From RGIG5579 sp045543495 (GTDB lineage: Bacteria; Bacillota; Clostridia; Oscillospirales; SIG627), in the NCBI GenBank assembly GCA_045543495.1, contig JAZQMO010000057.1, positions 1 to 27,380 on the forward strand: a stretch of DNA of 27,380 bases, written 5' to 3'. The translations under genes and the position numbers were made by a program. Shown here in pieces: positions 15,788-22,548 of this stretch (the stretch's first letter is position 1; each line of letters opens with the position of its first letter). Under the pieces are notes generated by a model that was given only the letters and a program-made list of their open reading frames with translations, did not search any database and was not told where the DNA came from.

Positions 15788-17152
15788 TTATGCTTTCTTA
15801 TAATGAAGCGTTACGGTTCCGTCCTCGTTATAGATCACGCCCTGCCCCTTGAAGCTGACGGCATCAATGGCGGCAAAAAACTCCTCCTTGGAGGCATATT
15901 CCACCTCGGCCTCATCCAATACTCGCTTGGCGTAGGAAGCGCCATCGCAAAGGAGAAGATTCAGCACGGCGGCCTGAATCTTGGCAGAGTTGACACAGGC
16001 GTTTTCGGGATCGGTGATAAAATAATCGTTTCCGTGGCCAACGCCGATGGCTCCCGCAATATGGGGGTGAACACAGGGCATAATGCAGGCCACGTCACCC
16101 ATATCACTGCAGCCGGTTCCCCATTTGCCGGAGAAGTCCATTTCCTCCTCCTTGTAGAAGAGTCTTCCGATCTCCTGGAAGGCATCCCGCAGGAGCTTAT
16201 TGTTCTGACGGGGAGCGTAGCCGTGCTCATCCTCGAACTCAACGGTACAGCCCATAGCGGCGGCGGCGCCGGCATAGGCACGGTTCATCTTTTCGCTGAC
16301 CTCTCTTGCCACGGCAAGGGAAGCGGCTCTTACATAGCTCTCGGACACCACCTCATCGGGAATGGCGTTTACAGCGGAGCCCGCCTTGGTGAGAATGGGG
16401 TGGAAGCGGACACAGTCGGCATCACGGAAGGTCTCACGGATGGCATTGGCTGCAGAAAGAGCGGTGGTGGCGGCATAGAGGGCATTGAGGCCGTTGTGGG
16501 GGTTACCGCCTGCGTGGGCAGACTTGCCACGGAAGGTGGCGGTCTTGGTTACACTGCCGTTGGTTCCTCGGGTGCAGAGGAGCTTGGTTTTTCCGTTGCC
16601 TGCGGTATGTACCATCATGGCAAGGTCCACACCGTCCAAAACGCCGCGGGCCATAATCTCAAGCTTACCGCTGAGGTAGCGAATGATACCCTTTTCACGG
16701 AGCTCCTGACGGTAGCCGATCTCAATTCCCTCCTCTGCGGGAACGGCGATCAGACGGATGGAGCCGCAAAGGTCAGAGAGGGCATCGGGAGCCTTCAGGG
16801 CCATGGCGATGCCAATGAGTGCGGCGCACTGACAATGGTGACCGCAGGAGTGAACGGCGCCCGTTTCGGGATCACACTCGGGGTGAGTGGGGACAATGAG
16901 AGAGTCCATCTCACCGAAAACAGCGATCTTGGGGCCGGGACGGCCGGTATCCAGATCGGTATAGAAGCCGGGGATGTTGCCGTATTCGGTCAAGGTGTAA
17001 CCCAGATCCTCAAAATGCTTTTTCATGAAAGCGTGGGTCTTCCATTCACGGAAGCCGCTTTCGGGATTCTTCCAAATGTAGCGCTCTGCATCCAGAATTG
17101 CCTGTTTGTTCTTATCCACTTCATCGAAATACTTTTGATACTTGGTTTCCAT
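15788..17152 (-). CDS. M20 family metallo-amidohydrolase, AbgB-like (copy 1)
   Basis: This 454-residue paralogue of the next gene is similar over its full length, with long identical runs such as IWKNPESGFREWKTHA and SLIVPTHPECDPETGAVH. The metal motif here is HSCGHHCQ rather than HACGHNAQ. The acidic pair VPAEEG, the VHTAG histidine and the final MPCVHPHIAG are kept. I expect an intracellular Zn-dependent amidase acting on small N-acyl amino acids or peptides; no substrate can be assigned. It starts 6 bp after the DUF2156-like gene with GGAG upstream, so the three genes form one operon. The change next to the metal His suggests that the duplicates have diverged in specificity. Confidence 0.88.
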   Translation of the reverse strand: METKYQKYFDEVDKNKQAILDAERYIWKNPESGFREWKTHAFMKKHFEDLGYTLTEYGNIPGFYTDLDTGRPGPKIAVFGEMDSLIVPTHPECDPETGAVHSCGHHCQCAALIGIAMALKAPDALSDLCGSIRLIAVPAEEGIEIGYRQELREKGIIRYLSGKLEIMARGVLDGVDLAMMVHTAGNGKTKLLCTRGTNGSVTKTATFRGKSAHAGGNPHNGLNALYAATTALSAANAIRETFRDADCVRFHPILTKAGSAVNAIPDEVVSESYVRAASLAVAREVSEKMNRAYAGAAAAMGCTVEFEDEHGYAPRQNNKLLRDAFQEIGRLFYKEEEMDFSGKWGTGCSDMGDVACIMPCVHPHIAGAIGVGHGNDYFITDPENACVNSAKIQAAVLNLLLCDGASYAKRVLDEAEVEYASKEEFFAAIDAVSFKGQGVIYNEDGTVTLHYKKA

Positions 17153-17158
17153 TTCCTT

Positions 17159-18031
17159 TTACTCCATAATATATTTTGCAAGAAGAGTCTCGGGGTGATA
17201 GGCCTCCTTGGAATAGCGAAGACCGGGGTCCCCCACATCCTCTTCCCGATTGACAAAGCGAATGCTCTCGTCCGTATAATGGCGAAGCATTTGGGTTAAA
17301 ATGGCTTGGTAGGCACCGCGGTAGGCTCGATCAGCCTTTTCCACATGGATGAAAAAGGTGTCCCCCACCGCCTCACCCAGAGAAAGAGCAACCACCTTTC
17401 CCTCAACCAGGATCATTCCGCCTACGAAGCCATACTCCTTGAAATGATCCAGAACATCGGACACCGCACGGGTCTCTTCTCGAAAAAAGGGAGATTCCTT
17501 CTGCGTTTCCGCTCGGTAGCGTTCAAAATACTCCTTGGCAAGAGGGAGGTTTTCCTCTCCCAAGGGCGAAAAAGCCCAATCGGTATAGGTCTTCATAAAG
17601 AAATTCAAATGATTTCTCTGACCCGAAAGCTTCTTTCCCGAAAGAGTCATCAGCTTTTCCCTTAAATAAAGATAATCAAACCAATCTCTGGTGGGTTGAG
17701 CCGAAAGAAAGGGCACAAGGGACAGGATCCGATCCTTTTCCCCTTCCGATACACTGCAAAACGCTAACTTTTGCCCCGTTTTCTCGCAATGCTCCACAAG
17801 CCTTTTCACCCCTACCTCCAGATTTCCCAAGGGTGGCGTAAATGCAAATTTTCCCACTTCGTATTCGCTCTGCAAATAAATGCAGTCCGAATCCTGAGAG
17901 ATGGTGGTATGAAAGCAATTTCTCCACGCCAAGGAGCCGCCGAGGGTCTGATCGCAAATGCGGGAGCTGCACTTGGAGAAGGCCTTTTTGAGTAGCGGTG
18001 CATGGGAAAGGGTTAGCGCTTCAAAATTCAT
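17159..18031 (-). CDS. DUF2156-like protein (LPG synthase C-terminal, GNAT fold)
   Basis: This 290-residue protein resembles the DUF2156 group, related to the acyltransferase half of lysyl-phosphatidylglycerol synthase (double GNAT fold) but lacking membrane helices. Recognisable parts are RDWFDYLYLREKLMTLSGKKLSGQRNHLNFF (named here only in outline), then GGMILVEGKVVALSLGE, and the C-terminal FVNREEDVGDPGLRYSKEAYHP region. Such soluble proteins probably transfer an aminoacyl or acyl group, but the substrate is unknown. I chose the ATG at 18031 with AAAGGA eight bases upstream; the frame is open for 12 further codons. It is the first gene of an operon with two M20 amidohydrolases, so a linked acylation/deacylation role is conceivable. 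Confidence 0.82.
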   Translation of the reverse strand: MNFEALTLSHAPLLKKAFSKCSSRICDQTLGGSLAWRNCFHTTISQDSDCIYLQSEYEVGKFAFTPPLGNLEVGVKRLVEHCEKTGQKLAFCSVSEGEKDRILSLVPFLSAQPTRDWFDYLYLREKLMTLSGKKLSGQRNHLNFFMKTYTDWAFSPLGEENLPLAKEYFERYRAETQKESPFFREETRAVSDVLDHFKEYGFVGGMILVEGKVVALSLGEAVGDTFFIHVEKADRAYRGAYQAILTQMLRHYTDESIRFVNREEDVGDPGLRYSKEAYHPETLLAKYIME

Positions 18032-18093
18032 ATTCTCTATCCTTTTTTCCTTGGTCCCGATCGCCAAGAATCTGTTTCCTTTTAATCCTGTTC

Positions 18094-18122
18094 ATTATAT
18101 CACGGAGAAAATGAAATAACAA
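18094..18122 (-). promoter_or_regulatory. Promoter of the DUF2156-M20-M20 operon
   Basis: On the minus strand TTGTTA (18117-18122) and a perfect TATAAT (18094-18099) are separated by 17 bp. They lie 62 bp before the ATG at 18031. Confidence 0.65.
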
Positions 18123-18175
18123 TAGAGTTTTGTGTTTTTTTTACGATATTTTCATCACTTTTCCTCTCATATTTC

Positions 18176-18204
18176 TTGACAAAAATACCATTCTTTGGTA
18201 GAAT
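18176..18204 (+). promoter_or_regulatory. Promoter of abrB with a possible operator in the spacer
   Basis: A perfect TTGACA (18176-18181) and TAGAAT (18199-18204) have a 17-bp spacer. The inverted repeat TACCA-N5-TGGTA (18186-18200) fills the spacer and touches the -10 box, a natural place for a repressor, perhaps AbrB itself. Confidence 0.75.
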
Positions 18205-18236
18205 TTACAGGTAAATTGACGAAAGGGGTATTGCGT

Positions 18237-18479
18237 ATGGAGAATTCGCATAAGATCAAAAAGATCGATAATTTAGGCAGAATCGTCATTCCCAGAAACA
18301 TTCGCAAGGCCCTTGACATCAAGGATTGGGACGATCTTTATGTAGAGCTTTCCGGTAACAGCATTGTCATCACCAAGGCCCACGACTCCTGCGCCCTTTG
18401 CGGCAATGAGGAGGAGCTGGTTTCCGTTGAAGATCGCTTCGTTTGCCAAAAGTGCCTTACCCTCATAAAAAAGATCTGA
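18237..18479 (+). CDS. abrB: AbrB-family transition-state regulator with zinc-ribbon tail
   Basis: This is an 80-residue protein. Residues 1-47 form the swapped-hairpin AbrB DNA-binding domain, with the hallmark KKIDNLGRIVIPRNIRKALDI. Residues 52-73 contain two CxxC pairs (Cys52, Cys55, Cys70, Cys73), forming the short zinc ribbon common in Clostridia AbrB-like proteins. The Bacillus AbrB C-terminal half is replaced by this ribbon. It acts as a dimer or tetramer on AT-rich promoters of post-exponential genes. The ATG at 18237 has AAAGGGG eight bases upstream. The inverted repeat in its promoter suggests autoregulation. It borders the tRNA region and is the last core gene before the island. 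Confidence 0.92.
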   Translation: MENSHKIKKIDNLGRIVIPRNIRKALDIKDWDDLYVELSGNSIVITKAHDSCALCGNEEELVSVEDRFVCQKCLTLIKKI

Positions 18480-18496
18480 CTCCCCTCCCCACAAAC

Positions 18497-18540
18497 CGAG
18501 ATGTGGCGCGGCTGGTAGCGCGCCTGCTTTGGGAGCGTGC
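18497..18540 (+). pseudogene. 5' half of a tRNA-Pro gene, truncated after the anticodon arm
   Basis: The sequence follows the tRNA-Pro(TGG) pattern from the acceptor 5' strand through a D-arm (GCGC...GCGC) and an anticodon loop TTTGGGA, then loses similarity near 18540. The 3' anticodon strand is mispaired at one position, and no variable loop, T-arm or acceptor 3' strand follows. The 5' acceptor strand CGAGATG differs from the intact neighbour's CGGGGTG. I read it as a decayed tRNA fragment. Confidence 0.7.
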
Positions 18541-18694
18541 CTAGCAGTTATAGCCGTAAAAATGAGAAAGTCCCGAAAAGCCTTTAACGGTGCGGACTTT
18601 CGGTGCTTTACTAAAACTCAAAAAAGCGTGGATTTTGCGTTTGACCACAGTTTGTCCCACTTCCACGCAAAAAGAAGAAAAATTGAATAAAAAT
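18541..18694. other. Spacer between tRNA fragment and intact tRNA-Pro; likely remnant of an inserted element
   Basis: No gene is seen. The segment holds the motif TTTGACCACAGTTT (18640-18653), also present in the island at 22551-22564. It also holds an imperfect GCGTGGA...TCCACGC inverted repeat, which brackets that motif. These features fit the leftover end of an integrated element. Confidence 0.4.
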
Positions 18695-18770
18695 CGGGGT
18701 GTGGCGCAGTTGGGAGCGCGCGACATTTGGGATGTTGAGGCCGCAGGTTCGAACCCTGTCACTCCGACCA
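18695..18770 (+). tRNA. tRNA-Pro, anticodon TGG, CCA encoded
   Basis: The 76 bases fold as a full cloverleaf. The acceptor is CGGGGTG/CACTCCG with one G-T pair, the D-stem GCGC/GCGC, and the anticodon stem CGACA/TGTTG with loop TTTGGGA. The anticodon TGG is at 18728-18730. The T-arm is GCAGG-TTCGAAC-CCTGT, and discriminator A plus an encoded CCA follow. The TGG anticodon reads most or all proline codons when modified. A terminator hairpin follows directly. Confidence 0.95.
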
Positions 18771-18778
18771 TATGATTT

Positions 18779-18838
18779 GGTTCTGTTTTTTGAACATTTT
18801 TTTCGAAAAACAGAACCTTTTCTTTTTATAAACCCTTT
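18779..18838 (+). terminator. Rho-independent terminator after tRNA-Pro
   Basis: The 12-bp stem GGTTCTGTTTTT/AAAAACAGAACC (18779-18790 with 18816-18827) has a 25-base AT-rich loop and is followed by TTTTCTTTTT. It starts 9 bp after the tRNA. The remaining bases to 18918 are AT-rich, with only the short TTTATTTATGCG motif discussed under the repeats. Confidence 0.75.
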
Positions 18839-18918
18839 ATTTATGCGTATTCACATTCTCCAGTCGATTTTTGCTGATTCTAAAAAAATTTAAAATTGAA
18901 AATAAAAAATTTATTAAG

Positions 18919-20179
18919 TGTAGCTATATCAACACCTCTTTCTCATTTATTCTTGCCATATAACTCCTCAAATCTAGCGGGAGATTTAAGCCCTAAAGTG
19001 CTATGCGGACGGCGTTCATTATAGAATTTTATATACTCATCTACCGATTTTTTGAAATCATTTTCCGAGGTATAATTTCTTCTATATGCTTCCTCTCTTT
19101 TAAAGGAAGCAAAAAACGATTCCATTACAGCATTATCACAAGGTCTGCCAGAATTAGAAAACGATTGGGTAGCAGAACAATTACTCAAAATTTTTCTAAA
19201 TGTTTCTGAAATATACTGTGAACCTCTATCACTATGAAACAATAACCCTTCCGGATTTCCTCGTTCTTCAAATGCTTTGCGAAACGATGCAGTAACCAAA
19301 TTTGTACTACATTTTCTTGAAACTTTATATCCAACAACTCTTCGTGAATACAAATCTAATATTACACAAAGATATACCGGATAGTTTTTTAGTTTAAAAT
19401 ATGTAATGTCACTTACCCATTTTTGATTCATTCGCTCTGCTTTAAACTCTCTGTTTAGCAAATTACGTTTCATGCGGTCTTTATGCATTCTATAATAACT
19501 TTTAGCACCACGTTGAATACTCTCAAGACCTAATTCATCCATAATCTTTTTTACTCTGCGTTTGCTTACTATTACTCCGTTCTCAGCTAATACTGCACTA
19601 ATCTTTGCCGCTCCATACCGTTGTTGTCCTTCATCAAAGACCTCTTGCACTTTTAACATTGTTTGTGCTTGTTCTTCTAAAAACTTTGTTCTATCTGCCT
19701 TTCTGAAAATATGGTTGTAAAATGTACCTCTATCTACATTCAAAGCCTCGCACAGTTCATGAACACTATATAATTCTGTTTGCTCATATAACTGTGCAAG
19801 AATTCTTAATCTTTTTTGCAAATCAACCTCATCAAACACTTTGGAAAGTTTGATAATCTCTAATAAATGTTGACTTCTTGTATATTTGCGTTTTAATTCT
19901 TTAAATTCAGATAAAGTAAACTGTTCCTCCAACGGACCGTGAATGGTGTAATCATTTACCCATCGAGCAACTGTTGATACAGCAACATTATATTTTTCTG
20001 CGGCATAAGTTAGGGATTGCTTCTTTTCATAAAAAGCAACAACTTGTTTTCTAAATTCCTCCGGATAACATTTTGACATGGTAAAAACTCCTTTCAATTA
20101 CTGAAGTTATTTTACCATATTGCAAAGTTGGAATACCAAGTGTAACTAAAATTGTATCTTCTTGACTTAATTTGTTACA
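18919..20179 (-). mobile_element. IS3-family insertion sequence, ends tentative
   Basis: The transposase gene at 18943-20079 marks the element. Candidate termini obey the 5'-TG...CA-3' rule: TGTAGCTATATC at 18919 and, read inward on the other strand, TGTAACAAATTA ending at 20179. They agree at only about 8 of the first 13 positions, so the ends are tentative. The right end is supported because copy 1 of the 140-bp repeat (shared with 22309-22453) begins exactly there. No target duplication is visible. Confidence 0.5.
18943..20079 (-). CDS. IS3-family transposase, single-frame
   Basis: This 378-residue protein combines both parts of an IS3 transposase. The N-terminal helix-turn-helix (about 5-45) is followed by a leucine-rich coiled region (about 55-85), an HTH_21-like segment (about 105-200) and an RNase H-like rve/DDE domain. 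The catalytic triad is Asp224 (WVSDITYF), Asp284 (FHSDRGSQY) and Glu320 (NAVMESFFASFK). The C-terminus FYNERRPHSTLGLKSPARFEELY is typical. Most IS3 elements use two overlapping frames with a -1 frameshift; this one is a continuous frame. The ATG at 20079 has AAAGGAG eight bases upstream. All key residues are present, so it may be active. Confidence 0.93.
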   Translation of the reverse strand: MSKCYPEEFRKQVVAFYEKKQSLTYAAEKYNVAVSTVARWVNDYTIHGPLEEQFTLSEFKELKRKYTRSQHLLEIIKLSKVFDEVDLQKRLRILAQLYEQTELYSVHELCEALNVDRGTFYNHIFRKADRTKFLEEQAQTMLKVQEVFDEGQQRYGAAKISAVLAENGVIVSKRRVKKIMDELGLESIQRGAKSYYRMHKDRMKRNLLNREFKAERMNQKWVSDITYFKLKNYPVYLCVILDLYSRRVVGYKVSRKCSTNLVTASFRKAFEERGNPEGLLFHSDRGSQYISETFRKILSNCSATQSFSNSGRPCDNAVMESFFASFKREEAYRRNYTSENDFKKSVDEYIKFYNERRPHSTLGLKSPARFEELYGKNK

Positions 20180-20317
20180 TATGCCGATTTCAGAATAAAG
20201 ATTACAAATTTACAAATATACAAAAGATTTATAAATAAAGGTTTTGTACTGTTTATTGACTGTTAAAACTTAGTATTTATGCGGTTTTCGATGTGACTAC
20301 TAAACGCTACTCCGTCC
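20178..20317 (+). repeat. Copy 1 of a dispersed ~140-bp repeat (tail of a lost ParB-like gene)
   Basis: The copy starts CATATGCCGATTTC, continues with near-identity to 22309-22453, and ends at GCTACTCCGTCC. Its first seven codons read H-M-P-I-S-E-stop, identical to the end of the broken ParB-like gene at 22329, so this is the 3' tail of a second copy cut off by the IS. The conserved blocks are AATAAAGATTACAAATTT, TTTGTACTGTTT, and TATTTATGCGG followed by GCTACTC. The rest of the 470-bp gap 20080-20550 is AT-rich and shows only the promoter at 20463. Confidence 0.8.
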
Positions 20318-20462
20318 TAATTTATTACATTAAACCATTACACATAATATTTTAAATTGTTTATACTCTGAAACAAACTTCATTCTTGTAATTCGGTGAT
20401 AGTAAATCCACACCCTCAGTAAAATACATCATATATAACATCAAAAGTTCATATTTTTATGG

Positions 20463-20491
20463 TTGCAGTAATGATTTTTACACGATAAAAT
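20463..20491 (+). promoter_or_regulatory. Weak candidate promoter of the one-TM protein gene
   Basis: TTGCAG (20463-20468) and TAAAAT (20486-20491) have a 17-bp spacer. The -35 box is poor (3/6), and in such AT-rich DNA chance matches are common. Confidence 0.35.
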
Positions 20492-20550
20492 AGGTATAAG
20501 AGTTAATATTTAACAATTAAAGTGTTTCTAAAAATAAAAGGAGATATATA

Positions 20551-21621
20551 ATGTTTCAAAACAAAAAAATAGTCATTTCTAAAAAACACAATAAATATAC
20601 TTGTAAGTTAAATCCATTTTTTTATAAATTAAAACATATCAATTTCAAAAAAATAAAGTTGTCCTTTAAGACGATATATTCAATAATTTCTATCATATCG
20701 ACCCTTGCGGTTTTTAGTGCGATTATCTTATTTTTTGTTGGGGAACTCGGATTGGAAAATTCATCTGATGACGATCTAATAATGAGGGATATATCAAAAC
20801 AAATCCCAAACAATTTAGCAATAGCCAGTATTAGTATGTTAGATATTCATGGTTTTGGGAATGATAGTATTATTGTTCTTGCTGATGATGGAAATTTCGC
20901 ACAAGAGGGGCGCACAATAGCAAATCAAATTTTAATTTTTGATAAAGTTGAGAATGATATACTAAATCAAATATATCATTTGTTTGGTTATGGAAGTAAC
21001 TACAAATTATCGTATATCTTTTCGTTACAATCCTATTATGATTCTGAAGCAGAATTAGGATATATGTTAAAGTTGCTTGATACCGTAGAACTAACTGGAG
21101 ATACTTCAAAGGAATTAGTAGTGTCATTTACATCTCTTCCAGCAGGTACATCAGTCTCTTATGAAATTGGTATTTTGTCATATTCTTTTCAAACACAAAG
21201 TTATTATATGTTAGGTACATATCCAAGCGTAGCTGAAAGTACCAATATGGAAGAATACATTGAGTCTAATTTCCATGATGAAGATCCGAAACATTGTAAT
21301 TTTTATAATAAAAATGAACGATTTAATTTAGATAGTGGTTGTAGTGACGATAACGATTTTTTTATTGATAGCCGATATGGAAATCCATATTTAGTAAGAA
21401 CAAAAATGATTTGGGGAGACAAAGAAGGGCACGCAGATCCACACAAACATATCATCTCAGTTTTTAGTTCCGAATACCTTTCTGAAACGGATGAAATAAA
21501 ATGGAACTTATTGTTTTCAAAAGAGACTACAGATTATATACCTTATTGTACTAAAGATTATGTTTTCAAATTCCTTAGAGAAAATGATATGGGATATATT
21601 ATTGATAATAGCGGATATTAA
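20551..21621 (+). CDS. Unknown protein with one N-terminal transmembrane helix
   Basis: This 356-residue protein is not recognised. A basic N-terminus (about 1-41) is followed by one transmembrane helix (about 42-64) and a large, acidic, Asp/Ser/Tyr-rich region that should face outside. The stretch SMLDIHGFGNDSIIVLADDG (82-101), followed by repeated strands, loosely recalls the D-x-D/N-G calcium loops of FG-GAP/VCBS beta-propellers; this is only a resemblance. The start is certain from AAAAGGAG ten bases upstream. Codon use is very AT-rich, like the rest of the island and unlike the core genes. The next gene, a broken ParB-like frame, starts 47 bp downstream behind a similar AAAAAGGAGATA site, so the two once formed an operon. 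Confidence 0.75.
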   Translation: MFQNKKIVISKKHNKYTCKLNPFFYKLKHINFKKIKLSFKTIYSIISIISTLAVFSAIILFFVGELGLENSSDDDLIMRDISKQIPNNLAIASISMLDIHGFGNDSIIVLADDGNFAQEGRTIANQILIFDKVENDILNQIYHLFGYGSNYKLSYIFSLQSYYDSEAELGYMLKLLDTVELTGDTSKELVVSFTSLPAGTSVSYEIGILSYSFQTQSYYMLGTYPSVAESTNMEEYIESNFHDEDPKHCNFYNKNERFNLDSGCSDDNDFFIDSRYGNPYLVRTKMIWGDKEGHADPHKHIISVFSSEYLSETDEIKWNLLFSKETTDYIPYCTKDYVFKFLRENDMGYIIDNSGY

Positions 21622-21668
21622 TTTATACTACAGATAGCACTAATTTTTCTTGCAAAAAGGAGATACTT

Positions 21669-22329
21669 TTGATTGATAAAATATTTAAATTATATAGAAC
21701 AAGAAATACACAAATCAACTAATAAATCAAAAAACGCACAGGCTATAAAACAAATTAATTTATACAAGAAATATTGAAATTATTATAAACACGATTTGAC
21801 GCGAAATCCATTAAATAACCACTCTTTGGATTTATTTGATAAACATAAATTCAATTTCCATACAAATGAACAAATAGAAATCTGCTGGAATGTAGATGGT
21901 CTTTATTTATATGCCGCAGATAATTTGGCTGTTAAGCATCTTGGCATTCAGCAATTCGAAATGATGGTTTATGATGATTTATTATCCTCTTTCGACGAAT
22001 TGCTTTTTATTAGTGAAAAAGTGCAAGTATTACACGAACATCAATATGTGCCATTGCTTATAATGAAATTTAAGCCGATGAATCAATATTTAATACTGGA
22101 TGGAAGACATAGATATATCGAATATAAGAAATTTAAAAGCGATGAAAAAATACCAGTTTATATTGTGGATGATACAGATTGTATAAATTATATACTACAT
22201 AAAAACGAACTGGTTGCATATACAATAGTACACAACATTAAGATATTAAATGATTATTTGTTTTCAAATGGCAGTATTAATGAACTCATCGACATTAAAA
22301 AACTTTTCCATATGCCGATTTCGGAATAA
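21669..22329 (+). pseudogene. ParB/sulfiredoxin-like domain gene, broken by a frameshift and a stop
   Basis: The frame from 21796 to 22329 has no ATG and no ribosome site, only a TTG at 21796. Upstream, AAGGAG and a TTG at 21669 open a frame of 17 codons that stops at 21720. One frame over, from 21721, coding resumes (NKSKNAQAIKQINLYKKY) until a TGA at 21775 and then continues into the long frame. A one-base change near 21718 and one TGG-to-TGA change would restore a protein of about 219 residues. The centre contains LILDGRHRYIEY and KIPVYIVDD, the D-G-x-H-R and partner strands of ParB/sulfiredoxin-like folds. Use of the TTG at 21796 for a shorter protein cannot be excluded. The last codons lie inside repeat copy 2. 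Confidence 0.62.
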
Positions 22330-22453
22330 AGATTACAAATTTGCAACTAGCAGTATAATTCTATAGTAATCAAGACCTTTGTACTGTTTTTGACTGCGAA
22401 GAACCTATTATTTATGCGGGTTTACGCTTGATTACTATATCGCTACTCGGACC
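22309..22453 (+). repeat. Copy 2 of the ~140-bp repeat, spanning the ParB-like gene end
   Basis: It starts CATATGCCGATTTC inside the last codons of the ParB-like frame and ends at GCTACTCGGACC. It matches 20178-20317 in blocks: nearly exact over the first 35 bases, then TTTGTACTGTTTTTGACTG, then TTATTTATGCGGG, then CGCTACTC, with diverged stretches between. Repetition past the stop codon means that noncoding DNA was duplicated together with the gene end. Confidence 0.8.
22362..22439 (+). repeat. Long stem-loop inside repeat copy 2
   Basis: The outer arms TATAGTAATCAAG (22362-22374) and CTTGATTACTATA (22427-22439) are perfect 13-bp complements. An inner arm GCGAAGAACC pairs with GGGTTTACGC (8 of 10, one of them G-T), directly adjacent to the outer right arm, with loop TATTATTTATGC. 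About 22 bases bulge on the left side. Copy 1 does not keep the outer pairing. Confidence 0.6.
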
Positions 22454-22461
22454 ACAAAAAC

Positions 22462-22506
22462 GACCTAAAGCAGAGATTTATTCTCCACTTTAGGTCATTT
22501 TTTATT
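22462..22506 (+). terminator. Rho-independent terminator after the ParB-like gene
   Basis: The stem GACCTAAAG/CTTTAGGTC (22462-22470 with 22488-22496) is partly extended inward and followed by ATTTTTTATT. The A run before it would also serve as a T tract on the minus strand. Confidence 0.7.
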
Positions 22507-22548
22507 ACTATTTAGGCGTTTTATTCCCACCTTTTAAAAATATGCAGA

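Noticed and set aside
15803..17299. 498-codon open frame on the + strand
   Set aside because: It is antisense to the M20 gene; the gene on the minus strand has clear family motifs and start signals.
18541..18771. Minus-strand frame giving a protein that starts MVGVTGFEPAAST
   Set aside because: It is the antisense of the tRNA-Pro gene; VGVTGFEPAxSTS proteins are a well-known artefact of reading tRNA genes backward.
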